Shown in pieces: positions 54,306-63,904 of a DNA stretch of 64,000 bases. The position numbers and the translations under genes are program-made. Location of the stretch: NCBI RefSeq assembly GCF_003589595.1, contig NW_020653854.1:25537927-25601926 (forward strand), given 5' to 3'. The stretch is from Hyposmocoma kahamanoa. Its lineage: Eukaryota > Arthropoda > Insecta > Lepidoptera > Cosmopterigidae. The notes beneath the pieces are model-generated. The model was not told the origin of the DNA. It searched no databases and saw only the letters and a list, made by a program, of their open reading frames with translations. Positions within the stretch are counted from its first letter, which is position 1. Every line of letters starts with the position of its first letter.

Positions 54306-56217
54306 TAATAAAGTAAAAAATATATAAAAAAAATAAAGTAAAAAAGAAGGCTTGCTCAACACAAAACTCTTTTGACAAATAGTATTTATTTACAACCTGT
54401 GCACCCAAAATAAATACATAATAATATAGTAAAATCATTAAGAAATACAAATTCGACAGGATACGATGATATATCTACTAAAGCAATCAAATATTGTGCT
54501 GATGAACTTAATGAGCAGCTCACTTATCTAGTGAATCTTTCATTTAAAAATGGCAGATTTCCTGAATTGCTTAAAATATCTATTGTCAAGCCTCTACATA
54601 AAAAAGGTACGAAAACTGATATGGCCAATTACCGTCCTATAACATTAATTCCGGTGTTTTCTAATATTTTCGAAAAAGCTATGACAACAAGACTACTCAA
54701 TTTTGCTTCCAAATATAACATAATAAGGCCAGAACAATTTGGATTCCAACAAAATAAAACCACTTCATTGGCAGTTTTTCATTTGATAGAAGAAATAGTG
54801 GAAAATGTAAATAAAGGAATACCAATATCTAGTATATTTTTTGACATGAGTCGCGCTTTTGATTACGTATCTCATGATTTGCTTCTTCAAAAGCTAGACA
54901 ATCATGGAATTAGAGGATTAGCACTTGATTGGTTAGCCTCTTATCTATCTAACAGGAGTCAAGCGATAATTAAAAGTCTAGATAGAAAATTTCACGTGGT
55001 TTCGAATAAATCACTTTATCGTGTAAATGCATGCGGCGTGCCTCAAGGTAGCACACTTGGACCAGTATTATTTCTACTCTATATCAATGACTTGCCTGAC
55101 GTAACCCAGCACAAATGCGTATTATTTGCAGATGATATATCTATAACGATACCATGTAAAGACAATGTAGTAAATTACGAATCTGATATAAATAACTCGG
55201 TTGTATTAGTGGTTAATTGGCTCAACAACAATAATTTGACAGTCAAATTTAATAAAACGAATTTAATTCAGTTCGGAACTGTCAGACACAATAAATTACA
55301 AATGAATATTAATTACAATGGTCATATTCTACAAGAAGTACAACAAAGAAAATTTTTAGGTGTAATTATTGACGATAAGTTCGAGTGGAAACTTCATATT
55401 CAGACAGTACTGAATAATCTTCATCGTTATGTTTATGTTTTGAGAAGGTTGCGAGACACATCCGCTGTGACTACGACTCTAGAGGCCTTTCATGGTTACG
55501 TTGCATCCTTACTTCGACACGGACTTGTGACTTGGGGAAATTCAACAGAAGTAAGTAAATTATTTACAGCACAAAAAATGCGTACGGGCAATGTGTGGTT
55601 TAGGACCCCGACAATCTTGTAGACCGTTATTTAAGTATCTTCACATCTTGCCGCTGCCTTGTATGTACATCTTTGAAGTATCGTAATAATAATAAAAATA
55701 ATAAACTTTTTAAAAAAACGCGAGACATTCACAATATAAATGTAAGGGCTCCAGACAGATTAGTTTGTAATAGTTATACTAAACTAAGTTACTACCAGAA
55801 ACAGTGCGGGGCCATGTGTGTGAGGATATATAATGCTTTACCCTCTGATATAAAAATGATAAATAATAATCTTCTATTTAAACGTCAGCTGATGTTATGG
55901 CTAAGAGAAAATAAAATCTACTCAATTAATGACTTCTTTATATATAATTCTCAATAAATTTGACCACTTAACTTATTTGATAAGAAATGTATTTATATTT
56001 TTTGACATCTTCATGACATGGCAATAGCTTATTATTATAATATATTTTCTTTATGCATGATAGGACTTGCTTTAGAATTGTTTAGCTGCCAATATGTTGA
56101 CATTCATAGATTTGCATGCCGATAGCGGTAAAATATGAGTACTGTGTCATTATGCATACTTGCACCACCTATTCTAAACCATATTTTAACCAAATAAATT
56201 TCATTCATTCATTCATA
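54306..56217 (+). mobile_element. LINE-c, longest non-LTR element in the window
   Basis: It holds most of a reverse transcriptase domain, the C-terminal region, a 3' untranslated region of about 240 bases and a (CATT)n tail ending TCATTCATTCATTCATAATT. It is 5'-truncated, since no endonuclease is seen. It lies inside a Rep-K copy, splitting it in the loop of the small hairpin. It is related to the fragments at 9917 and 18650. Domain order and the FADD motif suit the jockey/CR1-like LINEs; the exact clade is uncertain. Confidence 0.93.
54415..55957 (+). pseudogene. LINE-c reverse transcriptase, frameshifted
   Basis: The frame is open from about 54415 to 55622. Key blocks counted from 54531: NYRPITLIPVFSNIFEKA (33-50), the first catalytic Asp in FFDMSRAFD (103-111), GVPQGS (169-174), and FADD with the catalytic pair (199-202). 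This enzyme would copy LINE RNA at nicked DNA. At about 55578 a run of A is one base short and the frame shifts; CRPLFKYLHILPLPCMYI then reads in another frame. A second shift at about 55670 gives the last part (DIHNINVRAPDRLVCNSY, MCVRIYNALPSDIK) to a stop at 55957. The RT motifs are intact, but the 5' truncation and two shifts make it inactive. Confidence 0.92.
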
Positions 56218-56433
56218 ATTAATACGTTCCGGTTTTTAAGGGTAAGGGTGCTGGTGAAATTACAGCCACATAGGACTTTTCAACTTACGTCTCAGGGCGC
56301 AGTCGCAGTGCCCCTCAGATCTGTGTGATTTAAAGCTTTGAGCAGCACTGCGTTTGTTATGGACAGGCGTTGTCACTTACCCCCAGGCGCATGACTTGTT
56401 TGCCCCGTCATATGGTATCATAAAAAAAAATCT
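56218..56433 (+). mobile_element. Rep-K, 3' part of the split copy
   Basis: ATTAATACGTTCCGGTTTTT takes up where 54305 stopped and runs through GGTGCTGGTGAAATTACAGC, CAGTGCCCCTCAGATCTG and GCGCATGACTTGTTTGCCCC to GGTATCATAAAAAAAAAT. Confidence 0.87.
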
Positions 56434-56787
56434 AAGAAACGACGTGCATTATATGTAACATAATACTCCAATTAACTATATGTATGACTAATAAATAATA
56501 TATAATTTCGTAATAAATTACGCGCGTGAATAAATAATATGTACACGAGTTTACGACTAATAAATAATAAATTGCTTTCTAATAATAGACAAGTGCTTTA
56601 GGTTGAATTTAGGCTATAAATGTGGAGAACTGCTAACAGTTTTCTTTCTTTTTCTTAAAACAAAAAATACGTGTGTAGTTTGGTATGTAAAAAATTGCTG
56701 AATTTACTTATCTATTTGTTATTTTTTAATGCACTTTGTATGGTACGCAAGAACTTCCGTATATGATATTTTATAGCATTTAAATAA
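56434..56787. other. AT-rich stretch, nothing recognised
   Basis: Several AATAAATAATA-like runs; no gene. Confidence 0.45.
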
Positions 56788-56886
56788 GATACGCGTAATG
56801 TTCATATTACTGCTTGGAGGCTGAAATAGGTAAGGTGGTAGTACTTACCTGGAAGATCTCTTTCACAAGGAGCTCTATTGCTACCG
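56788..56886 (-). mobile_element. Rep-K, 5' third
   Basis: CATATTACTGCTTGGAGGCT, AAATAGGTAAGGTGGTAGTA and CTCTTTCACAAGGAGCTCTA are the 5' end in reverse. The rest is lost. Confidence 0.72.
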
Positions 56887-57424
56887 CGTTGGCAAATTGT
56901 AGACGTTCTGACTAAAACTGAACCATACGCTACTTCAGTAGAATGCTTCACAGTATGTTTTAAAAAGCGTGATTTTTATTTTAATTTTGAAATTTGGTTT
57001 GTTAACTTTTAATGTCTTCTTGACTACGACCTTAAATGTACTCCGTAAAAAAAATTGGATATAACTTAATTTCACTTCTGATATTAGTTTATCTAAAGGC
57101 GCCAAGTTTACATTGCCGTCACGGAATAAAGTTAAAATGCAAGCAACTTAACTAAGTTCCGATGACATGGCCCATGACAAAACGAATTTGCCTCGGCTGT
57201 GAAGAGATGAATTCTATTAAGGTTGCGTCAACTGATATTAGATGATGCCTGACATGTGCAAGGGTATGAAAAATTTTCACATAAATTGGGAAAAAACGAA
57301 CAGTTAAGAATGAAACTGATAATGCATGCATTTATATGATCTTGAATATTTTGAAACACATACACCGGCACATTTAGCGGTGAAATGCTGAAAATAATAA
57401 AAAAAGTTGATTGTAATTTTTTTA
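56887..57424. other. AT-rich stretch, nothing recognised
   Basis: No gene or shared repeat seen. Confidence 0.45.
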
Positions 57425-57432
57425 TTCATTTG

Positions 57433-57718
57433 CATTGACTTACAATTATATGGACGTCGGGTCCGCGCTAAAAAGTGTCCGAACTTATAGGGCGTTATCA
57501 TCGTATACAGAGCGTCATTCACGCTTTAGTCTTCGTTTGTTCGACTGACAGCGAAGCAAGCAAAATTAGACAGTATTGCGATGACATTACAATTTAAATT
57601 CAACATTTTAGCTTTTTCATATTCCTTTACATGTCACTACGTTTAAATAGGTTGACTTGGGACATTTTTTTCGTGGTTTTTGCATTAGACCCGTCGTCCA
57701 TTTATTTGTAAGTCAATG
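57433..57718 (+). mobile_element. MITE-hAT1, 286 bp, best copy
   Basis: The ends are CATTGACTTACAA and TTGTAAGTCAATG, with GGACGTCGGGTC and GACCCGTCGTCC inside. TTCATTTG is duplicated exactly at 57425-57432 and 57719-57726. Together with the copies at 24389 and 29334 this defines the family. It has no transposase and would depend on a hAT enzyme encoded elsewhere. Confidence 0.95.
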
Positions 57719-57911
57719 TTCATTTGTTTTAATTCCCTACTAATAGAGATTTGTCGAATGGTTTGAGGTTCATATGCGTTCTTGAAAATTTTGTAAACAT
57801 TAAACGAAAAATATTTTTTTTACTAAATTCTGATTTAACGCTTTGTCACAAGATCTCAAAAAAAAAGATTTTATTTAATTTCGGCTTTTTTACGCAAAGT
57901 TTGAGTAAGAT

Positions 57912-58096
57912 TTTTTTAACAATATTAAGTGACGGCACGAACAAGTCGTGCGCCGGATGGTAAACTACACGTCCATACCAGGTGCAGTGCCACTCAGAGC
58001 TTTAAATCGCAAAGATCTGAGGGGCACTGCCACTGCGCCCGTCACACTGAGACATAAGTTGACAAGTCTCATGTGCCTGTAATTTCACCAACATTG
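57912..58096 (-). mobile_element. Rep-K, 3' two thirds
   Basis: AACAATATTAAGTGACGGCA, GTCGTGCGCCGGATGGTAAA, GTGCCACTCAGAGCTTTAAA, TCTGAGGGGCACTGCCACTG and CGCCCGTCACACTGAGACAT, ending CCTGTAATTTCACCAAC. Confidence 0.87.
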
Positions 58097-58564
58097 GCAT
58101 TGTAATTTCAGCAGATTGACTAAGTGGTTGTTAAAAGACGTAATTTTAATAAATACTTTAAGTCCAATTTTTATTTATTTAGCTAAATTCGGAAACCTCG
58201 GAACTTCGTGTTGTGGACATCTTATTTTTCTCTTCAAGCGTAATGTCCGGCAATTAAAGCTTAAAAGAAGTTTCTAGACCCTTCTTTAGTAACAAAATAA
58301 AGGTATAATCAAAGGATTGTCACATAGTTATTTCCAGTAATTCTGTTTATAGTGCCTACTCAAAAGTTCACATTAATAGAGATATACGACGATACGTTAC
58401 TAGTTTTAATCCTCACGCTTTCGTTTCGTTAAATGTGATGGTATGTAGGTATACTTCTTTATCCTCGGCTAGCTTAATTACTTGTTTAGGTACTTTTTGT
58501 AAAGATAGCCTTCGTCGAGATGACACAATATCTGTAAAAACATTATTATCATTATAATAAAAAT
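58097..58564. other. AT-rich stretch, nothing recognised
   Basis: No gene or shared repeat seen. Confidence 0.45.
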
Positions 58565-58618
58565 GAAAGTAAGTTACTTTGCTATTCCGCGAACTCAATG
58601 AAAGTTAAATAAAAACAA
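58565..58618 (+). repeat. Rep-N fragment
   Basis: TTTGCTATTCCGCGAACTCA and ATGAAAGTTAAAT match 4310-4345. Confidence 0.45.
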
Positions 58619-58636
58619 TACTTTTTCTACTCTCTC

Positions 58637-59027
58637 TAGTGGACTCATGGTACCACGATTTCGTTTAACCAAGGTAAACAACTCTTTTATGGGGAACTGT
58701 ATACGTTTTTACAATAAGATTCCGGAGCATATATTAAGTTTAAAAACTACATTAAAAATATTTTGATCGAAAAATCATATTACAAAATTGAAGACTACGG
58801 GTTAGATAAAGATGTATGGAAAGACGACATGGCTCCAGAATCCACACAAATTTGATTCAAAGTGTATTCCATAGCATTTAAGTTTATTTGAAAAGAGCAA
58901 TCCCTAGAGTTTCATGCTCGTTCTTCTCAGGGAGGTCAGCGTAGTGAACGAGCAGTAGCTTATATGTGACGATTTCAAGTGTAAATTTATTTTACCTATG
59001 GAATAAATAATCTTTGACTTTGACTTT
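58637..59027 (+). mobile_element. LINE-f 3' end, recent copy
   Basis: Almost identical to 63055-63450 (only a few substitutions in about 390 bases, plus a deletion of about 15 bases in the coding part). It has the coding end (NSFMGNCIRFYNKIPEHIL), the stop after ESTQI, the untranslated region and a CTTTGACTTTGACTTTGA tail. It is strongly 5'-truncated. Confidence 0.9.
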
Positions 59028-59035
59028 GAATAACT

Positions 59036-59125
59036 GAATGAAACAATATTCAACAAAGGCGCAGGTATTTTGCACGATTTAACATGTGCTGGGTTCTCAA
59101 CTTCCATTTTTAGTCATGTGGATTT
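59036..59125 (-). repeat. Rep-N fragment, inverted
   Basis: On the minus strand CCCAGCACATGTTAAATCGT, GCAAAATACCTGCGCCTTTG and TTGAATATTGTTTCATTCAG match 4328-4405. It lies on the far side of LINE-f from the fragment at 58565. Confidence 0.52.
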
Positions 59126-59199
59126 CTGCACAGTAACGACTGAATTGGTGGCCGAAGATGAGCAAAAGCAGCGACGGGCGCCCTGTTGCAAAGTGAGTC

Positions 59200-59345
59200 G
59201 ACGATAGTAGATAGTGTACCTAACGCGTCGTGGGGCGTCAATGGATGCGGCTCGCACGGGACCGTGATGGATGGCACAAACTTCGAGAGGCCTATACCCA
59301 CAGTGGGTGAAATCAAGCTGTGGATGATGGTGGTGATGATGAACG
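59200..59345 (+). mobile_element. RTE-like LINE 3' terminus
   Basis: The frame reads WMRLARDRDGWHKLREAYTH and SG before a stop, then about 30 bases and GATGATGGTGGTGATGATGA. The WMRLA and WHKLREAY words are typical of RTE-like C termini. Upstream coding is full of stops. Confidence 0.62.
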
Positions 59346-59439
59346 CCTGAATATAGATTCAGGCGTTCATCATCCGAAAAACTAGTGTCATTTCCAATTG
59401 TTTATAGAAACAATTGAAAATGACACTAGTTTTTCGGAT
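59335..59439. repeat. Two tandem near-perfect hairpins
   Basis: Stem 1 has arms 59335-59352 and 59357-59374 (GATGATGAACGCCTGAAT), 18 of 18 paired, loop ATAG. Stem 2 has arms 59372-59403 and 59408-59439 (ATCCGAAAAACTAGTGTC onward), 31 of 32 paired, loop ATAG. The stems touch at 59372-59374. Confidence 0.93.
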
Positions 59440-59550
59440 CTCAATAGCATATATTTCCTCTATTTTCTTCAAATGAACCAACGTTCATCACGATTATCGA
59501 ACATCATCGAATCATACACAGGTATCATGGACACAGCGGACAGCGATGGT
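59440..59550 (+). repeat. Rep-U-like fragment (weak)
   Basis: TCTCAATAGCATATATTTCC, AAATGAACCAACGTTCATC and ACAGGTATCATGGACACAGC follow the order of Rep-U but are diverged. Confidence 0.35.
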
Positions 59551-59814
59551 AAAGTCATTACCCAGTTTTATTTATATAATTTTTATTTATATATCGTGTC
59601 CTGTCCAACGCCATTTTTGCTGTTTTATTATGTATGTGACTTTTTCAGTCTTTGATTTGATTTTCAATATGGTTAGTTTTATTTTATCTTTCAATTTTAT
59701 GTTGAGCACACTTCTTTCCAGACTATGCTGACAAACATCAAATTTAGTTTTTTAGTATCTGGCATCCATATGTGGTCACCGGTACAATCGAGCAGCTCTA
59801 CTTCTACTAAAATT

Positions 59815-59965
59815 ACTATTGTCCTTATCGTCGTCGCCATCAACCTATTGTACGTCCCGATGCTGGGCACGGGTGTCTTCTTAGGAGAGTTTGAGGACAT
59901 CGCACGTTTCCAAACGTTGTGAACCTTCTTCCACGTGTATGTTTACCATTACCGAACGATATTGC
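59815..59965 (-). mobile_element. SINE-L 3' half and tail
   Basis: On the minus strand GGAAGAAGGTTCACAACG, then GTGCCCAGCATCGGGACGTA, CAATAGGTTGATGGCGACG. This links the GTTCACAAC block to the CCCAGC...GTACAAT tail in one unit. Confidence 0.6.
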
Positions 59966-59984
59966 TACTAAATATTTAAAAAAG

Positions 59985-60183
59985 TGAGAAGAACTTCGCC
60001 GCCTCCGACACATTTGCCCAGCACCAGGGAAACCCTGTATCGCGGGTACCATAGAGATACACATAGACAACCATGAGAAAAATAAACGAAGGCCTTACAA
60101 ATATTACTCCCGGCCCGAGGATCGAACCCGGGACCTCTGCGTGGCAGAGCAGCATGGTAACCGTTCGGCCACGGAGACAATGA
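59985..60183 (-). mobile_element. SINE-1, diverged copy
   Basis: On the minus strand GTCTCCGTGGCCGAACGG, CCACGCAGAGGTCCCGGGTT, CGATCCTCGGGCCGGGAG, then a shortened body to CAGGGTTTCCCTGGTGC. It is more diverged than the other full copies. Confidence 0.82.
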
Positions 60184-60265
60184 AATTAAGTAAGTTATGC
60201 CTTGGAATGTTCTAGACGCTACTAGAAGCAAATTCTGTCCCTACACTCTAAAGAACTGCAATGTC

Positions 60266-60416
60266 GGAACGTTTACGTCGTACACCTGGTGATAAACGAC
60301 ACGCTTGTCCATAGCAGTTGCAGTACCATTCAGAGCTTTAAATCGCATCTGCAGAGCACTGCCACTGCGCTCGTTACACAGAGACATAAATTGACAGGTC
60401 CCATGTGTATTACTAC
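60266..60416 (-). mobile_element. Rep-K, left arm of inverted pair
   Basis: GTCGTACACCTGGTGATAAA, TGTCCATAGCAGTTGCAG, CTTTAAATCGCATCTGCAG and TTGACAGGTCCCATGTG are in minus-sense order. The poly(A)-side end is degraded. Confidence 0.82.
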
Positions 60417-60620
60417 GTTCCGGTTTTGAAGGGTACGGGCGCTGGTGAAATAACACGCACTTGGGCCTTGTCAACTTACGTCTCAGGGTGACGGTCGCTG
60501 TGGCAGAGCGCCTTGGTCTTTGCGATTTAAAGCTCTGAGTGGAACTGCAACTGTTATGGAGGCATGTTGCTTACCACCAGAAGCCCGACTAATTCATCCC
60601 GTCTTGGTATTGTAAAAAAA
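60411..60620 (+). mobile_element. Rep-K, right arm of inverted pair
   Basis: TTACTACGTTCCGGTTTTGA, GGCGCTGGTGAAATAACACG, CTTTGCGATTTAAAGCTCTG and CATCCCGTCTTGGTATTGTA with a long A-rich end. It starts where the left arm stops. Confidence 0.85.
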
Positions 60621-61124
60621 AGAAAAAAAAGAAAAAGATTATGTCTCTATACTCTAAAGAACTAATACAAATATCAGTGATATTATTCAAATTCAAACAC
60701 TGCGAAGACGTGCAGTCGTTTTAGCAGTAATATAGTCGATTATGAAATGCGTATTCCGTGTTGGCTGAGCCAGAGGGTTGTTTGCCCGCATATTCCTTGT
60801 TTGCCTCGCCGAGGGCGGGTCTACTATTGCCTGCAATATGTCACAACTCACTCTGGCTCCAATGATCAATACTGTCGGCCTATTACAGTTTCGAATATAT
60901 AATGAAATATGGAGTATTATGTAATTTGGTTATTTAGACAATCGTTCTAAATTATCAAAATATTGATTTTCTTTCATAATTATCATGATAATTATTCGAC
61001 ATAATTACATCCGATAAGACGGCGATTCAAGGATAATTATTATATTATAGGTAATTCTCATTGTGATGAATCCTACTGGTTTAAAATGCGACTAGATTAA
61101 TTGTTGCGTATTATGTTGCATATG
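60621..61124. other. AT-rich stretch, nothing recognised
   Basis: Apart from the direct repeat at 60643 no shared sequence or gene is seen. Confidence 0.42.
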
Positions 61125-61556
61125 GCACTGTTAATATAACAGTGTATTAACTCAAAAAGTGCATTTTCTCAGAATCGATGAAAAACCAATTTTAATGAAC
61201 TTCCCGTGAAAGATCATTAAAATTCATGTATAGGTTGTAGAATAGAATAAGCTTTATTGCTCACAAAATACTAAACAGTGACAATACAAAAGTTTATTAC
61301 AGACACAAACAATTTTGTACTTGCCAAGTACATTTAAAAATAAAATGGAAAAATATTCACATTTTTGATTATGGACTGTTTTGGCCAGAATTAGATCACA
61401 TAAAGTGTAACTCATTATGACTTAAGTAGATATCTTTTAATTATTTCTAACAATATTCTAAAGACGGTTTTATTGATGTGAATCATATTTCACGTTCAGT
61501 AATGATATTATAATATTTAATTTAACATATTTTGAGTTACAACACTAATGTAAGTA
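61125..61556 (+). mobile_element. MITE-T copy A with a decayed right end
   Basis: GCACTGTTAATATAACAGTG at the left and GAGTTACAACACTAATG at the right match copy B. Near 61234-61290 it has extra sequence (GAATAGAATAAGCTTTATTG) that looks like an inserted LINE 3' tail. Confidence 0.65.
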
Positions 61557-61637
61557 AATAAAAAAAAAAAATCGTTTATTACTTTGCTTGTTTCAAATTT
61601 TTAAGTTTTTACCTACACTCTGTACGTGATGTAATTT

Positions 61638-61750
61638 TTATATATTCTTTATTGCACTAAATAAATACAACAGAAATATTAATTGAACAGAAGGTGAGCA
61701 AAGGTGGACTTATCTCTAAGAGCTTTCTTCCGGCCAACCCAAGGCAACGA
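61638..61750 (-). mobile_element. LINE 3' untranslated end
   Basis: TATATTCTTTATTGCACTAA and CTCTAAGAGCTTTCTTCCGG with CCAACCC match the order of 23650-23760 and 48562-48690. Confidence 0.5.
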
Positions 61751-61906
61751 GAAGTAAGGTTATTACTTTAATTACGAATTTACGTGTTTACTAATAAGTA
61801 AATACTGAAATACGTTTGCCAAGGGATGTGGACCGTTTTGTACGTGCAAATTTGAAACAAGCATAAATAAACAATTTGTACAAGTCATGGCGAAATTTCA
61901 TCATAC

Positions 61907-62687
61907 GCACTGCTATTACAATAGTGTTGTAACTCAAAATATGTGAAATTGAAGATTATAATTCGCACTGTTAATACAATAGTGTATTAACTCAAAAAGA
62001 GGACTTTTTCAGAATCGATGAAAAACGAATTACTCACTTCCCGTGAAAAAATTATTAAAATTTATATGTTATACTTTATTATAGACACATAAATAATTTC
62101 TCAAATGTATTTTTATAATAAAATGGAAAAAGTAATTTTATGTTTTTTAATTAGGATTATTTTGGCCAGAACTAGCTCACATAAAGTGTGTCTCTTTTTG
62201 AGTTAAGTAGATATTTTTTGATTGTTCCTTACAATATTCTAACAACGGTTTTTTTGACGTGTAGAGAATCAAATTTTACGTTCAGTAATGATATAATATT
62301 AAATTTCACATATTTTGAGTTACAACACTATTGTAATAGCAGTGCGATATAATTGCAAAACGTAAAATTTCCCTACACGTCAAAAAAACCGTCTTTAGAA
62401 TATTGCAATAAACAATTGAAATATATTTACTTAACTCAAAATGAGACAAACTCTATGCGAGCTAGTTCTGACCAAAACAGTCTTTACTCAAAAATATGAA
62501 ATATTTTTCCCTTTTTTATTTCTTAATTCACATATATTTGGCAAGTGGGAAATAGATTAGACGGCTGTAATAAACTTTAACCGATACATCAATTTTAATG
62601 ATCTTTCACGGGAAGTGACTAAATCGTCTTTCTTCCATTCTGAAAAAATACACTATTTGAGTTAATATACTATTGTATCAAAAGTGC
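61907..62687 (-). mobile_element. MITE-T copy C, split by copy B
   Basis: The left part (61907-61964, GCACTGCTATTACAATAGTG) and the right part (62346-62687, AAAACGTAAAATTTCCCTAC, CGTCAAAAAAACCGTC, ending AAAAGTGC) together make one reverse-orientation element of about 400 bp. Confidence 0.77.
61965..62345 (+). mobile_element. MITE-T copy B, nested, 381 bp
   Basis: The ends GCACTGTTAATACAATAGTG and, inverted, GCACTGCTATTACAATAGTG are about 29-bp imperfect inverted repeats. TATAATT lies at 61957-61963 and 62348-62354, a possible 7- or 8-bp target duplication. No coding region. The superfamily is not clear. Confidence 0.82.
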
Positions 62688-62895
62688 GTTATATGAAAAA
62701 TTTTGAATTTCTATCTGTGGCTAAAAGATAATTGAGACCGAAGGTTAAGACGTCAAGTCTATCAGAGTCACCATACTTATTAACGCGCAACTGACTTAAG
62801 AAGGTCAGAAACAGTTTTATGTGCACGCAATAAGAGCGAAAATGACGTGCTTCGTTTCGTTTACCGTCTTTCGTTTACTGTGTACCGTCTAGGCT

Positions 62896-63450
62896 CTCGA
62901 GTATCTCTCAGAGAAAAGTTTAAGGAGACTGGTATCATGACTGTGGCATCACAGTACATTTACTCAAATATTTTATATGCCCGTAAAAATATACATAATT
63001 TCAATAAGAAAGAAGCTATCCATAATATTAACCTTAGAGCTAAGTCCAAACTCATGGTACCACGATTTCATTTAACCAAGGTAAACAACTCTTTTATGGG
63101 GAACTGTATACGTTTTTACAATAAGATTCCGGAGCATATATTAAGTTTATCATTTCCTAAGTTTAAAAACTACATTAAAAATATTTTGATCGAAAAATCA
63201 TATTACAAAATTGAAGACTACGTGTTAGATAAAGATGTATGGAAAGACGACATGGCTCCAGAATCCACACAAATTTGATTCAAAGTGTATTCCATAGTAT
63301 TTAAGTTTATTTGAAAAGAGCAATCCCTAGAGTTTCTTGCTCGTTCTTCTCAGGGAGGTCAGCGTAGTGAACGAGCAGTAGCTTAAATGTGACGATTTCA
63401 AGTGTAAATTTATTTTACCTATGGAATAAATAATCCTTGACTTTGACTTT
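62896..63450 (+). mobile_element. LINE-f, 3' coding end and tail
   Basis: The frame from about 62890 to 63278 reads GSRVSLREKFKETGI, YIYSNILYARKNIHNF, EAIHNINLRAKSKLMVPRFH, MGNCIRFYNKIPEHIL and stops after PESTQI. This is the region downstream of the RT domain in jockey/CR1-like LINEs. The 3' untranslated region holds AGAGCAATCCCTAGAGTTTC, a word that identifies scraps at 5020, 37855 and 47207. The tail is CTTTGACTTTG. RT motifs are absent. Confidence 0.9.
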
Positions 63451-63547
63451 GTTTCCGCTCGGATCGTCAATTCAAAATCACATGGATGTAAAGGCTTTTT
63501 CTGGCTGGCTTAGTGCAATTGCGTATAGACTAGTGTCTGGTTTTAAT

Positions 63548-63826
63548 GATACCAAGTGACGGGACGAAAGAGTCGTGGGCCTGGTGGTAAGCGACACGCC
63601 CGTCCGCAACAGTTGCAGTGCTACACAGATCTTTAAAACACAAAGATCTGAGGGGCACTGTAACTGCGCCCGTCACGCTGAGACATAAGTTGACTAGTCA
63701 CTTGTGCCTGTGATTTCACCAGCGCCCTTCAAAACCGGAACGCAGTAATGCTCGCATTACTGCTTGGCGGCAGAAATAGGTAAGATGGCAGTACTTCCCT
63801 GGACGAAATCTTTCACAAGGAGCTCT
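63548..63826 (-). mobile_element. Rep-K, full length
   Basis: It runs from CCAAGTGACGGGACGAAAGA to TTTCACAAGGAGCTCTA with both hairpins. In the large hairpin the inner stem is perfect here (CAGATCTTT / AAAGATCTG). The A tail is not visible, so its 3' end is slightly trimmed. Confidence 0.92.
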
Positions 63827-63904
63827 AGGTACTTCTATTAAAACGTAGTGACTACCTATGGGAAAAATATTGAATTGCACAATTTTCCAAAACCTCACAC
63901 AAAG

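Larger units (their letters stand above)
60236..60665. repeat. Direct repeats bracketing the Rep-K pair
   Basis: TGTCCCTACACTCTAAAGAA (from 60236) and TGTCTCTATACTCTAAAGAA (from 60643) lie on both sides of the inverted Rep-K pair. They may be a long target-site duplication. Confidence 0.55.
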
